From Symsagittifera roscoffensis (taxonomy: Eukaryota; Xenacoelomorpha; Acoela; Convolutidae): DNA of 56,580 nt. The notes under the pieces are model-generated. The model was given only the letters and a program-made list of their open reading frames with translations. It was not told the origin of the DNA and did not search any database. Position numbers and translations under genes: made by a program. The DNA is taken from NCBI RefSeq assembly GCF_963678635.1, contig NC_087071.1, forward strand, positions 38,901,858-38,958,437. Reading direction: 5' to 3'. Positions 21,483-32,979 of the stretch are shown here, piece after piece (position 1 is the first letter of the stretch; each line of letters starts with the position of its first letter).

Positions 21483-21671
21483 AGCTTGCTCGGCTGAGTG
21501 GATAGATCGTGAGACTCAAAATCTCTTGATTGCAGTATGTCGCAGATTCGAATCCTACACGTAGCCGAGTTTTCGCTAATTCGAGGCTTATTTCTGCCTT
21601 TCATTTCACTTGGTAGAGTTTCTTTTTGGTCGTGCTCTCGCAAGTGTTTCCGAAGCGCAGCTTCGCCTCTG
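21483..21671 (+). repeat. tRNA-Leu-like SINE head with hairpin motif downstream
   Basis: 21483-21567 has a D-arm-like GGCTGAGTGG, an anticodon loop CTCAAAA (CAA, Leu) on a GAGA/TCTC stem, a long variable region and a box B-like GATTCGAATCC. T-stem and acceptor pairing are poor, so a degenerate tRNA-derived SINE is likelier than a working tRNA. At 21639-21671 comes the CGCAAGTG motif and a perfect hairpin CGAAGCGCAGCTTCG, shared with other sites in the window. Confidence 0.6.
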
Positions 21672-22340
21672 TGTATGTTTTTTTCTTTGTGTTGTTTTCC
21701 TTGTCTTTTCATGACATTTGTACACTGACATGTGGTTTGTACACTCAATTGTTTTTAGTTTTTTTTATACTGATGATGATGTATTGATCGAAAGCGTTTT
21801 CAATAGAGATTCCACATTGATTGTTTTTACCTGAAGATTTTCTCTAAGTATTGCGCTGTTTTGAATCAGCATACCAGCATACCATACGGGATTTTAAACA
21901 ATCAAAACTCGCTTTACAAGTGTGGCGAAAACTGGTTAAGTTTTAAATTTTGTAAAGTGAAGTTAACAAAAATTTGCAACAGGCTAACATCCCTACTAAA
22001 ATTTTAACGTTTCTTTTCCACCACGACATTTTTATGTTTTTTCTACCGATTATTACATCTATTTATTACCCTTGCCATAAGTAACGGTGTTGCAACCGCT
22101 TTCTAGACTTTTTACCCGTAAAGAAATTTTTTACAGAATGGACGAAATTCTAATCAATGTTTTCGGAAACTGCTGAATTAAAAGCATGGCTAGTCTATTT
22201 GGTGCACATTGAGAGATGCAAAGTATTTTTTTTTGGATTATCGGCGGTCAGGTCGAATCAATCTACTTCTGCCGACTTTTTTCGGCTCGTTACCTATCGC
22301 TGTTTTTGATTTTGACAGCTTTCATAACCTCACTGGGATA
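21672..22340. other. AT-rich spacer; no gene seen
   Basis: No coding or repeat similarity is recognised between the SINE and the minus-strand LINE end. Confidence 0.4.
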
Positions 22341-22355
22341 GCGCTCTCCTCTCAT

Positions 22356-23606
22356 TCACCTTCTATACGTCCTTCTATGTTGGGCCAGATTGGCTGCCGA
22401 TTCTGGTCTTTGGCAATTTTCACACACCAAATTTTTCCTTTTGTTCGTTATTGCTTCCATTTGATTTGTTGGCTCACTCTTCGTACATGTTTTTCGATGT
22501 CTGGCGAAATTTGATGACAAAACCATTGTCCCGCATTTTTGGAAGTCAACCTGAGTGTGGGTATTTGCAGGTCTTTCGTCTTCCATACGCAGGACTTCTC
22601 CCATCCGTTTAAGGCTGCTTTTTTCTACCTTTCATTGGATAGATTTTCTTCCAATTGACTTCCGATGTCTTGCTTGTTTTGGTATTTTTTGCATCGTGAT
22701 CAGCGGCGGTTCTACCCGGAAGCTCCGTTCTTGTCAATCCACTGATGGAGTTGTTGCAGTTCCGTTTTTTGTCCCGATCTCGCCGTGTGTATGGACTAAC
22801 GCTAGTTCGGATAATGAGAGCTTGTTGCCTCTATGTTAACTTGCTGTTTATCAGCTGGGAGCGGACACTCTCCCATAAGTATCCAGCTCGTTTAATGCAA
22901 TTCCAGACGTCCAGTTTTGGGTTCATCCAACTACTCGTGATTGATACGCGTTTCGATGTCTCGTGTCTTTTGATACGTAATTTTTTCTTCGAACATGGAT
23001 ATGACCTCTTTAATTACTTGTACCTTCCACTATTTCAGCAACAGAACCTAAATTGGCCGTATCGTGAGCAAAAAGGGACATCGTGAAATGAGTTATGATT
23101 GTTTCTGAGTTGGTATTTTCAAATAGTGCGCTATAAGCGTGTTTGTTTCCTGCTAGTCATCTCCATTCAATGTCGACAGTTTTTCCAAGTTGCTCTCCTT
23201 GTTAGTTCCGTTTCTGCTGTGCCAAGGCGATTACCATTTGGTGGTAGATGTTGAAGAGTATTAGAGATGTCGGGCACCCTTCTCTGAAGCATCTTTCCGA
23301 AGTCCACGTTTCACTATCTCCGTCTTCACTCTTGCCAATTACGAGGTTGACTCATGAAGGTCGGTCAGACAGTTTAGAAAGTTGACCTTTAGCCCGTGCT
23401 CTATCAGAATTTCCCAGATCGCTGGCTTTCACACTCGCGGGTAGGCTTTTTCTAGATCTAACAGGCCTCTTCTCCATTTTGTTAATCCATGTCTTCATGG
23501 AATTGTCTCACGAGCTTTATTTCTGACTGTCACCCATTTCCGTAGAGTTGCTGGAGTATCTTCGGCGCCGATGATCCACGTGTTTCCTATGGGCTCCGCA
23601 TGTATC
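22356..23606 (-). pseudogene. Older LINE: reverse transcriptase and C-terminal zinc fingers
   Basis: Reading right to left on the minus strand, fragments in shifting frames give LLDLEKAYPRV (motif A), ILIEHGLKVNFLNCL, CFREGCPTSLILFNIYHQMV (motif B) and FTMSLFAHDTANLG. The last is motif C, with the first catalytic Asp replaced by His. Further on are ALNELDTYGRV-type thumb remnants and, at 22604-22356, GEVLRMEDERP followed by two fingers (CGTMVLSSNFARHRKTC and CENCQRPESAANLAQH) and a stop. The GHVLRM-like block then terminal zinc fingers fits a known LINE layout, though I assign no clade. It ends abruptly at 23606, where another LINE begins. Confidence 0.7.
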
Positions 23607-23631
23607 CTTATAATAATAATATTTAATTCAG

Positions 23632-23676
23632 TTGATGATTATTACAATACAATATGTATATTTACAATCATCAACA
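23632..23676 (-). other. Stem-loop in the 3' UTR of the younger LINE
   Basis: GTTGATGATT at 23632 pairs with AATCATCAAC at 23667-23676, ten perfect base pairs, close to the short TAA/ATT-repeat tail at 23609-23621. CR1/L2-type LINEs often have such a hairpin; its role here is inference. Confidence 0.5.
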
Positions 23677-23730
23677 AGGATTGTCTAAAAAGCCTACGGC
23701 TTATCTAGTAGACAACCTTAAACTCAAATA

Positions 23731-26489
23731 TCAATGACAATACAGCTGTTTATGAACTTCCTTATTATCAAGCAGATAATTATCAAAAACATCGTGTATA
23801 AAAATCTTGAGTTGATGTCTCTGCAAACTTGTCACATCTTCATTCAATAAACCAGATGCAGTTATATAATTATGAATAATGATTCTTCTAACATTTATGG
23901 AATTTTGAAAACATTTCGTTCTTTGTATTTTACTATTAACTTTTCCAGAAGCAACTCTCCTAGTGAAGTACGCCACGTTATTAGTCGTGGTACTATCACA
24001 AACATTATTGTAGCAAATATCTTTAAACAGTTCGTAAACGTGAAGATCAAACACCGTTTCAATTTTATGCAGTCTGTACTTTTCAACTGTGCTCTCTCTA
24101 TAATCAATTCTAAAAATAGCACGTATTATTCTCTTCTGTATTACTAAAATTTTATTTAGATCTGTTAAGTTTGCTCAGCCATAAACCAATACGCCATATT
24201 GAAGAACAGGTTTGATGTAGGATCTGTATATCAGTAGAAGCATTGTAATTTTAAATAATTTTCTGGAACGATATATTACTCCACACAGTTTAGACAATTT
24301 CTTAATAACATGTTCAATATGCATCTTGAAGTCTAACTTTGAATCAATGTATATACCCAAATACTTCGTGCAATCAACCATTTTTATGCATTCACCTTTT
24401 ATATCAAGACCAATTTCTCCATTTTTCTTGCTGAAATTGAGCAGAACAGTTTTATCAGTATTCAGTGAAAGTTTATTGCAACATAAGTAATTGTAAACTA
24501 TGTCAAATTCGGTTCTTAATTTCTTTCCAGAATTCTTACCAGAAGTCATGATGGATGTATCATCTGCAAAAAGTGTAGTATCTAAACTAGTGCTATCAGG
24601 TAAATCATTTATGTAAATCAAAAACAGAAGCGGACCTAGAACAGATCCTTGTGGAACTCCCGTTGATACATTTTCAAGCGTTGATCTATTATTTCCAATT
24701 TCAACATACTGCTTTCTATTAGTCAAGTAGGCTCTAATCAAATTGTTACTTTTACCCCTGATCCCATAATGATCCAATTTTTGCATCAGAATTTTGTGAT
24801 CAATCGTGTCAAAAGCTTTCTTGAGATTCTCACAAATTCGGTCAGCCTCGCAACAGCCTGAATCGTAGATCGCTTAGATCGAAAACCATATTGGTTCATG
24901 TTTAAAATAGAAAATTTCTCAAAAAAATTTATGAACCTCGAATGTATAAGTTTCTCAACGACTTTGCTCAGGCAAGACAACAGCGAAATTGGTCTGTAAT
25001 TACCAGGATCTGTTTTATCTCCATCTTTGAACATAGGGACCACTTTGGCATTTTTCAGTAAGTCTGGGAAAACATCAAGGTGAATGCATTCGTTAAAAAT
25101 ATCGGATATTAATGGTGCAATTACCACTCCTAACTGCCTGATGATTTCATTGCAAATATCATCAGGTCCACATGAGAACTTACTTTTAAGGCTATTGATA
25201 ACATCTAGAACTTCTCTGTGGTTAGTTTCAAACATTACCATTGATTGCACTTGTTTTGGCGATCTACATATCGGTACTGATGAGTAAGGTATTTGCGATG
25301 CAATTTTCGACCCAATGTTACAGAAAAAAGTATTCAATTTATTCGCATCAATATGTGTCGTTGTGTTATTCCCGGTCTTTCCTATTCCTACATTTTTAAA
25401 AATCTTAAATAAATCTTTACTGTTAGTCACCTTTTCCACTTTTTTAGTATAAAAGTTCCGTTTCTCTAATCGCAGCAAGGCGTTTACTTTATTGCGAATG
25501 ATTTTATAATTGACATGCGTATCAGTCGACCAGCAGGCCTGTAGTTGGCGAAGAAGTCTATCTCGTTTAAAAATTAGTTTTCTAATTTCTGGAGTTATCC
25601 ATTGTGATTTCATTTTTCGTTTTTTACCATATACTTTTAATGGAGCGAATACATCTAGGCAATCGATAATTGTTTTAATCAGAAACTCAACTTTTTCATC
25701 ACATGTTCCTTCCGGTACATTTTTCAACAGGTAGTTCACATCTGCTAAAAACAATATTTTTTCGGTTGATTTTTTTAGAAAAGACAGATTACGAAAAGTC
25801 AAGTTATTATCTATGTTTGAAACCACGTTAATATCGGCGAAGATAATATTGTGATCACTAATACCAGAAATTACATTATGTGTTGCAACAGGAAAATTTG
25901 AAATTATATGATCAATGCAAGTACTACTACTGTTAGTAACGCGCGTTGCTTCGTTGGCGTTATTTATAACAAAATTGTAACTTTTACTTAAATTTTTCAA
26001 CCCTTTTGAGCAACTATTTTCAACCAGTGTATCAATATTAGAATCCCCAACGAACATTGTTTTTGAATTTACCATCGTTTCTAAGTTACGTTCCAGAAAA
26101 CTATAAAAATGATCGATATTTATATTGGGCGGACGATAAAATACGCAAATGTTTGTTGAAGATAGAGATCCATTTTTAAGTCTAATACACAATGCCTCAA
26201 TCCCATTTTCGCAAACAATATTTTCATTTATAATAAAGTCAATGCCAGTCTTAACATAAAAAGCAACACCCCCTCCCCTTTTATTGGTTCTACATCTAGA
26301 AACTATCGGTTGAAATCCCGGAATATTGTACATTGCCAATGGGTCTGTTTCAGTTAGCCAAGTTTCCGAAAGGCAGATAATCGATAGGTTTTCGTTATAA
26401 GTTTCAATAAATCCCACTAAATTGTCAAAATTGCATCGCAAGGATCTTATATTTAGAAAAAGAAGTGTTTTATCAGCTGGCAAAGTCAT
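23731..26489 (-). pseudogene. CR1/jockey-like LINE ORF2: AP endonuclease plus reverse transcriptase
   Basis: It starts at ATG 26489, 57 bases after ORF1. The AP-endonuclease domain shows LFLNIRSLRCN, CLSETWLTE, VFYRPPNI, FVGDSNID (usual GDFN changed to GDSN) and SDHNIIFADI. The RT follows with GPDDICNEII, NYRPISLLSCLSKVVEKL and NQYGFRSKRST. Near 24810-24850 a deletion with a frame change removes about 15-20 codons and ends in NLKKAFDTIDH, so the motif A catalytic Asp is lost. Motif B STGVPQGSVLGPLLFLIYIN and motif C LFADDTSI are intact. One TGA (24174-24172) replaces a Trp codon, after which the frame runs to 23731. Otherwise it is well preserved, so fairly young. Confidence 0.88.
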
Positions 26490-26545
26490 CGATTAGGTTT
26501 TTAAAAATGCTAAGTATCAGTAGGTTCGATCTCACCCGCGTCCTC

Positions 26546-27241
26546 CTACTCTATCACATTGACCGGCGCTTTTGCCATTTTTCCAGGTGGTGAGCTTACC
26601 ACTGCGATTACATTTTCAATTAGACCACACAATTTGTCCAGTTTATCTTCCATATCAACGTTCTCTCGTTGCCTCTTCTCCCCTCTAGGTTTTCCATACA
26701 TTGCATATTTGTTTTTCGCAGTACCATGTTTCATTTGGAATAACTCATTTCTGGAATAAGAAGACTCGTCGATTATCTGTGTATTTCCCTGAATTCCTGT
26801 ATCCATTTTGTTACCATCTAATTCTTCCGAAAATCCGCTGGCAACTTTGTCAATCTCACCGCGACTGTTAACTGGAACCCATTTATTATTTATTCTGAGA
26901 AGTGGTTGACAATTGTTTGTTTTAAATTTCAAACCTTTCTCTTTTGCATAATTCACTGTATCTCGGTCAATTTCTGGAAGCCTCTCAACGATGAAAATAT
27001 TCTTCGTCGATTCATTGTCCGTTAACGTAAATCTGTTTCGCCATACATAGTCACGCTGCCCATTGTAAATAAATTTAACAATAATTGGTTTTTTCTCTGC
27101 ATTACCCGGTAAATAGTGACATGCAGCTTGGATGTCACATTCGCGAACTTTTCCCAGCCTTGCTGTGATCTGTAGAGCTGTTTCCATTATGGGTAATGTC
27201 TTGCCCTTTATGTTTGGAGTGGTCCCGTTGCTTGGGTGCAA
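26546..27241 (-). pseudogene. LINE ORF1, 5'-truncated, copy 1
   Basis: 231 codons are open on the minus strand but the frame begins without an ATG (TTG at 27241), so the start is lost. The middle has an RRM-like fold signature of LINE ORF1 proteins (KPIIVKFIYNGQRDYVW, then IFIVERLPEIDRDTVNYAKE and LLRINNKWVPVNS). The tail is charged (GEKRQREN). ORF1 proteins bind the LINE RNA. It precedes ORF2 directly. An identical protein is encoded at 29537-30232. Confidence 0.75.
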
Positions 27242-27249
27242 TTTTTTTA

Positions 27250-27960
27250 TTCTTGTTTCGACTTAATGTGAGGGGTTTTGTGATCGGAGTATGACATTTC
27301 ACTGCGCGTCCTCATTTCTTTCATCTGCAGATGCCTGTTTTTTTTTCTTCTCATAGTGAACCCGTCAGTCTTGATTCACCTGCTGAGGTTTTATGGAACC
27401 AGGTACCTCGGGTTGCGTGTCCCGAGTAACCGTTTATCCATTCTATGCCTTGTTATTCGCACAATTGCGATAGGTCGCTGTCTTGATCTTTAGTTGGTGT
27501 CAGAAGGCCAGATCTAATGCATTTTAAGAATCCAATGAGACTGTTGTGGTCACCTCCTATGATCAGGAAACTGTCTGGCGTGGATCTGGTCAGTAAATTT
27601 TAGAGGTCTTTCCTGTATGCGTCTATAGCTTCCGGACCATGCGTACTTACAGGTTGATATTTTGATATTAATGCTAGCCTATTGATCTTGATGTAAGTTG
27701 CCCTGTCTCTTAAAATCCATTTTCTGGTTTCCTCTATTCCACTCATCGAGGGCTGAGCGTCTCAAGATGAAACCACACTTTGCAGAGTGGATAACAATAG
27801 TGATTTCGTCGCGTACTCCCATCCAAAGGACGCCTGGGCCCTCAGATTGGATCTCCGATATCATGGTGATCTCTCAACTTTTCGTCCTTCGTTCCAGGTT
27901 GTTGTCATTACTGCCTTTCTGTCTACAGCCTACGAAAAAGGCTGTGGGGTGGGATAATTG
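27250..27960 (-). pseudogene. LINE endonuclease domain fragment, copy 1
   Basis: Minus-strand frames give GVLWMGVRDEITIVIHSAKC, RATYIKINRLALISKYQPV, SFLIIGGDHNSLIG, WINGYSGHATRGTWFHK and YSDHKTP. These are the GDxN, RGTW and SDH blocks of an AP-type endonuclease in order, with several stops and shifts. It is a different family from the intact endonuclease at 24786-26489, and is perhaps the missing front half of the RT at 22356-23606. Confidence 0.65.
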
Positions 27961-27984
27961 ACCTATGTTTTTGATTTTTTCTTC

Positions 27985-28800
27985 ATTTTCTCAAAAACTA
28001 ACGTACCAAATCTGAGATTTTGGATTTTTTGAAAAGAACGGATTTGAAAAGCTCTTCTCCATAAGCGGCTACACTCATTTTTTTAACACAAAATTATGGG
28101 CCTCGGAATAGTCAAATTTTCAATTTTTTAACCGTTTTTAATCTTTTTAAACGTTTCTCGAAAATTAACCTCCCAAACTTGAGTTTTTGGGCTCAATGGA
28201 GATAACGTATAATGGGAAGCGCCCCTGCCTTATCGGCCACTCACAATTTTTGTACACTAAAGGTTATCGTCCTCGGAAATTTTTTAATTTTTGAACGTTT
28301 TTTTTCTAAATTTAGCGAATAATACATCCCATATCTGAGATTTTGGGTCCAATTGCAAAAAATGGTTGTAAGAAGCTATTTTGCATACGCGTCTACTTCC
28401 AAATTCTTAGTTACAAAAATTATGGCCCTCGGAAAATTTTGATTTTTTTTCCGTTTTTGAAACTTTTTTGAGACCCTACGAAATCTGAGTGTTTGTGTTC
28501 AATCGAAATTCAGGTTGGATGAATTTCTTCCTCATTAGTGGCTACGCCAATTTTTTAAAATCAAAAAGCTATGGTTCTCGGAAGTGTCAACTTTCTGATT
28601 TGTTGACCGTTTTTTGGGAGTTTTCTCGATAACAACCCTTACTAATCTGATCTCATAACCTTGCTTAATCTACACAACAGGTTGTTAAAAGCTTACTTCA
28701 TAACTTGTTACGCACAGTTTTTTATGGTCTTGAAATAAGTGAAAGTTATGAAACTTTGACCGTTTTTGGATTTTTTACTGTGCTCGAAAATTACCGTTTT
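27985..28800. repeat. Degenerate ~157-bp tandem repeat, copy 1
   Basis: The block CTCGAAAATTAA...CTGAGATTTTGG recurs at about 27991, 28157, 28314, 28470, 28625 and 28782, spaced 155-166 bp. Units also share CCTCGGAA and TTGACCGTTTTT blocks. The same array is in copy 2 at 30978-31790. Confidence 0.65.
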
Positions 28801-28980
28801 AGTTCTCATGTCAAACTTTTACATCCAGTTTTAGCTGTACATAGGTTTCCTTCATCGAGACATACGAAATATCTGTTACAACAGTTTTTTTCAACATCTT
28901 TTTCTCGACTTGTGCTTTTTTACGATTTTGTTGTATCTTCCTTGCCTTACCATGGAACCTTAACACTTGCTTGATTTTTT

Positions 28981-29240
28981 TCTAGTCGGCCTAGAGGTAA
29001 CGCGATTGCCTTGGACCCTTAGGTCTGGGGTTGGAGTTCGGTCCGACCTTGTTTTTTGGTATATATGATTTTGAACATGTTTTTTTTGCCGGACTTTCAT
29101 TTGTCTGCCTGTATTTTTTTGGGCTTTATTGCAACATGGGATTTTTCTTATGTTGTCAGCGTTTCTCGTAAATCCAAGTGTTTTTGGTCTGCTCCTGTAG
29201 TTTATAAACTTAATAGCCCTGATGTTGTATATTTTCTTTC
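28981..29240 (+). repeat. tRNA-derived SINE, copy 1
   Basis: The head CTAGAGGTAACGCGATTGCC resembles a box A region and GGTTGGAGTTCGGTCC a box B region. The body carries GGACTTTCATTTGTCTGC and GTAGTTTATAAACTTAATAG, also found at 45405-45670. The copy inside the duplication is at 31972-32231. Confidence 0.6.
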
Positions 29241-29536
29241 GTTTTCGTTTTTTTTTTCGCTAAACGGCTCTATTCGGCCTAGATTGTTTCAGCTTATGTT
29301 TTATTGGCTCAGTTACCTTATGTTGATTACTTCAATGGCAAAAGTTGATGGATAGTTTTCGGAGAAATAAAATTAGGTTATGCTAATTGTTTTTTTTTTC
29401 GCTTAAATCTTTTTTCGGCCTCAGTTGCCCTCAGCCGCCATATTTAGAAAAAGAAGTGTTTTATCAGCTGGCAAAGTCATCGATTAGGTTTTTAAAAATG
29501 CTAAGTATCAGTAGGTTCGATCTCACCCGCGTCCTC

Positions 29537-30232
29537 CTACTCTATCACATTGACCGGCGCTTTTGCCATTTTTCCAGGTGGTGAGCTTACCACTGCGATT
29601 ACATTTTCAATTAGACCACACAATTTGTCCAGTTTATCTTCCATATCAACGTTCTCTCGTTGCCTCTTCTCCCCTCTAGGTTTTCCATACATTGCATATT
29701 TGTTTTTCGCAGTACCATGTTTCATTTGGAATAACTCATTTCTGGAATAAGAAGACTCGTCGATTATCTGTGTATTTCCCTGAATTCCTGTATCCATTTT
29801 GTTACCATCTAATTCTTCCGAAAATCCGCTGGCAACTTTGTCAATCTCACCGCGACTGTTAACTGGAACCCATTTATTATTTATTCTGAGAAGTGGTTGA
29901 CAATTGTTTGTTTTAAATTTCAAACCTTTCTCTTTTGCATAATTCACTGTATCTCGGTCAATTTCTGGAAGCCTCTCAACGATGAAAATATTCTTCGTCG
30001 ATTCATTGTCCGTTAACGTAAATCTGTTTCGCCATACATAGTCACGCTGCCCATTGTAAATAAATTTAACAATAATTGGTTTTTTCTCTGCATTACCCGG
30101 TAAATAGTGACATGCAGCTTGGATGTCACATTCGCGAACTTTTCCCAGCCTTGCTGTGATCTGTAGAGCTGTTTCCATTATGGGTAATGTCTTGCCCTTT
30201 ATGTTTGGAGTGGTCCCGTTGCTTGGGTGCAA
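29537..30232 (-). pseudogene. LINE ORF1, copy 2
   Basis: Its predicted protein is identical over 231 residues to that at 26546-27241. ORF2 is missing downstream because the duplicated block ends just after the ORF2 start. Confidence 0.75.
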
Positions 30233-30240
30233 TTTTTTTA

Positions 30241-30951
30241 TTCTTGTTTCGACTTAATGTGAGGGGTTTTGTGATCGGAGTATGACATTTCACTGCGCGT
30301 CCTCATTTCTTTCATCTGCAGATGCCTGTTTTTTTTTCTTCTCATAGTGAACCCGTCAGTCTTGATTCACCTGCTGAGGTTTTATGGAACCAGGTACCTC
30401 GGGTTGCGTGTCCCGAGTAACCGTTTATCCATTCTATGCCTTGTTATTCGCACAATTGCGATAGGTCGCTGTCTTGATCTTTAGTTGGTGTCAGAAGGCC
30501 AGATCTAATGCATTTTAAGAATCCAATGAGACTGTTGTGGTCACCTCCTATGATCAGGAAACTGTCTGGCGTGGATCTGGTCAGTAAATTTTAGAGGTCT
30601 TTCCTGTATGCGTCTATAGCTTCCGGACCATGCGTACTTACAGGTTGATATTTTGATATTAATGCTAGCCTATTGATCTTGATGTAAGTTGCCCTGTCTC
30701 TTAAAATCCATTTTCTGGTTTCCTCTATTCCACTCATCGAGGGCTGAGCGTCTCAAGATGAAACCACACTTTGCAGAGTGGATAACAATAGTGATTTCGT
30801 CGCGTACTCCCATCCAAAGGACGCCTGGGCCCTCAGATTGGATCTCCGATATCATGGTGATCTCTCAACTTTTCGTCCTTCGTTCCAGGTTGTTGTCATT
30901 ACTGCCTTTCTGTCTACAGCCTACGAAAAAGGCTGTGGGGGGGGGGATAAT
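30241..30951 (-). pseudogene. LINE endonuclease domain fragment, copy 2
   Basis: Duplicate of 27250-27960, with the same stops and frameshifts. Confidence 0.65.
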
Positions 30952-32439
30952 TGACCTATGTTTTTGATTTTTTCTTCATTTTCTCAAAAACTAACGTACC
31001 AAATCTGAGATTTTGGATTTTTTGAAAAGAACGGATTTGAAAAGCTCTTCTCCATAAGCGGCTACACTCATTTTTTTAACACAAAATTATGGGCCTCGGA
31101 ATAGTCAAATTTTCAATTTTTTAACCGTTTTTAATCTTTTTAAACGTTTCTCGAAAATTAACCTCCCAAACTTGAGTTTTTGGGCTCAATGGAGATAACG
31201 TATAATGGGAAGCGCCCCTGCCTTATCGGCCACTCACAATTTTTGTACACTAAAGGTTATCGTCCTCGGAAATTTTTTAATTTTTGAACGTTTTTTTTTC
31301 TAAATTTAGCGAATAATACATCCCATATCTGAGATTTTGGGTCCAATTGCAAAAAATGGTTGTAAGAAGCTATTTTGCATACGCGTCTACTTCCAAATTC
31401 TTAGTTACAAAAATTATGGCCCTCGGAAAATTTTGATTTTTTTTCCGTTTTTGAAACTTTTTTGAGACCCTACGAAATCTGAGTGTTTGTGTTCAATCGA
31501 AATTCAGGTTGGATGAATTTCTTCCTCATTAGTGGCTACGCCAATTTTTTAAAATCAAAAAGCTATGGTTCTCGGAAGTGTCAACTTTCTGATTTGTTGA
31601 CCGTTTTTTGGGAGTTTTCTCGATAACAACCCTTACTAATCTGATCTCATAACCTTGCTTAATCTACACAACAGGTTGTTAAAAGCTTACTTCATAACTT
31701 GTTACGCACAGTTTTTTATGGTCTTGAAATAAGTGAAAGTTATGAAACTTTGACCGTTTTTGGATTTTTTACTGTGCTCGAAAATTACCGTTTTAGTTCT
31801 CATGTCAAACTTTTACATCCAGTTTTAGCTGTACATAGGTTTCCTTCATCGAGACATACGAAATATCTGTTACAACAGTTTTTTCAACATCTTTTTCTCG
31901 ACTTGTGCTTTTTTACGATTTTGTTGTATCTTCCTTGCCTTACCATGGAACCTTAACACTTGCTTGATTTTTTTCTAGTCGGCCTAGAGGTAACGCGATT
32001 GCCTTGGACCCTTAGGTCTGGGGTTGGAGTTCGGTCCGACCTTGTTTTTTGGTATATATGATTTTGAACATGTTTTTTTTGCCGGACTTTCATTTGTCTG
32101 CCTGTATTTTTTTGGGCTTTATTGCAACATGGGATTTTTCTTATGTTGTCAGCGTTTCTCGTAAATCCAAGTGTTTTTGGTCTGCTCCTGTAGTTTATAA
32201 ACTTAATAGCCCTGATGTTGTATATTTTCTTTCGTTTTCGTTTTTTTTTCGCTAAACGGCTCTATTCGGCCTAGATTGTTTCAGCTTATGTTTTATTGGC
32301 TCAGTTACCTTATGTTGATTACTTCAATGGCAAAAGTTGATGGATAGTTTTCGGAGAAATAAAATTAGGTTATGCTAATTGTTTTTTTTTTCGCTTAAAT
32401 CTTTTTTCGGCCTCAGTTGCCCTCATCCGCCTTTTTACC

Positions 32440-32700
32440 TCGATGAGGTATTGGCGTCACCCATGTAGAACTGCCCGCCACTGGTTTCGATCGCTGGCAA
32501 CTGTTTCCAGGTGATCTTTCCAGATCGCTCTGAAGACGCGACGGAAGCTTTTTTCTGCTTTTTTCTTCATGATCCTCTCGCACGAAAGTTTTACCCAACC
32601 TGGCGGTCTCTTCCCAGATGGATCTGGTTTGGCCACGGATAGGATCTTGGGGTATCGAAAGGAATCCCTGCGCATAACACGCCCGAGGGCGTCTACACAC
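32440..32700 (-). pseudogene. C-terminal fragment of another LINE ORF2
   Basis: The minus-strand frame from 32675 to 32457 gives VAKPDPSGKRPPGWVKLSCE, then WKDHLETVASDRNQWR. This resembles the usual end of LINE ORF2 proteins (a GRRPPGRP-like segment, then A-x-DR-x-x-WR). Only this tail remains. Confidence 0.6.
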
Positions 32701-32860
32701 TTTTTATTGCCTTATTGACTGCTCGGTTAATGCTAAAAGCTTATTACTTTTAGTTGTGTTTTTTACTTGTTTTTTTTTTTGACAAAAACGATTTTTTGAA
32801 GATTTTTTCTTTATTTTTTGATTTTGATTCGATGTTTATCATAGTCATTCATTTTTTTAT

Positions 32861-32895
32861 CGCAAGTGGTGCGGAGCGCAGCTACGCTTCAGTCG
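32861..32895 (+). repeat. CGCAAGTG/hairpin motif next to the host gene
   Basis: CGCAAGTGGTGCGGAGCGCA then GCTACGCTTCAG is a diverged copy of the motif at 21639 and 45891. It ends about 85 bases before the host-gene ATG. Confidence 0.5.
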
Positions 32896-32979
32896 TTTCT
32901 GTTTTTAAATATTACCATTGTCCTTTGTTTGTAGAATAGAGACACTCTTGTGGCGAGTCCTGCTGCATGCAATGGCGGG

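Larger units (their letters stand above)
26449..29439. repeat. 2991-bp direct duplication, copy 1
   Basis: It matches 29440-32431 almost base for base; differences seen are homopolymer lengths and a few substitutions (GTGGGGTGGG here against GTGGGGGGGGG in copy 2, and CAGCCGCC against CATCCGCC at the end). The unit includes the start of ORF2, ORF1, an endonuclease fragment, a 157-bp degenerate repeat and a SINE. Its ends match no element boundary. Confidence 0.92.
29440..32431. repeat. 2991-bp direct duplication, copy 2
   Basis: Tandem copy of 26449-29439 with no spacer. The left end starts inside LINE ORF2 sequence; the right end abuts an unrelated LINE fragment at 32440. Confidence 0.92.

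Noticed and set aside
21483-21567. Functional tRNA-Leu(CAA)
   Set aside because: Acceptor and T-stem pairing are poor and the sequence continues into a repeat tail, so a SINE head is more likely.
29440-32431. Copy 2 as an independent LINE insertion
   Set aside because: It keeps 5' and flanking sequence and lacks the 3' end, opposite to LINE truncation; segmental duplication fits better.
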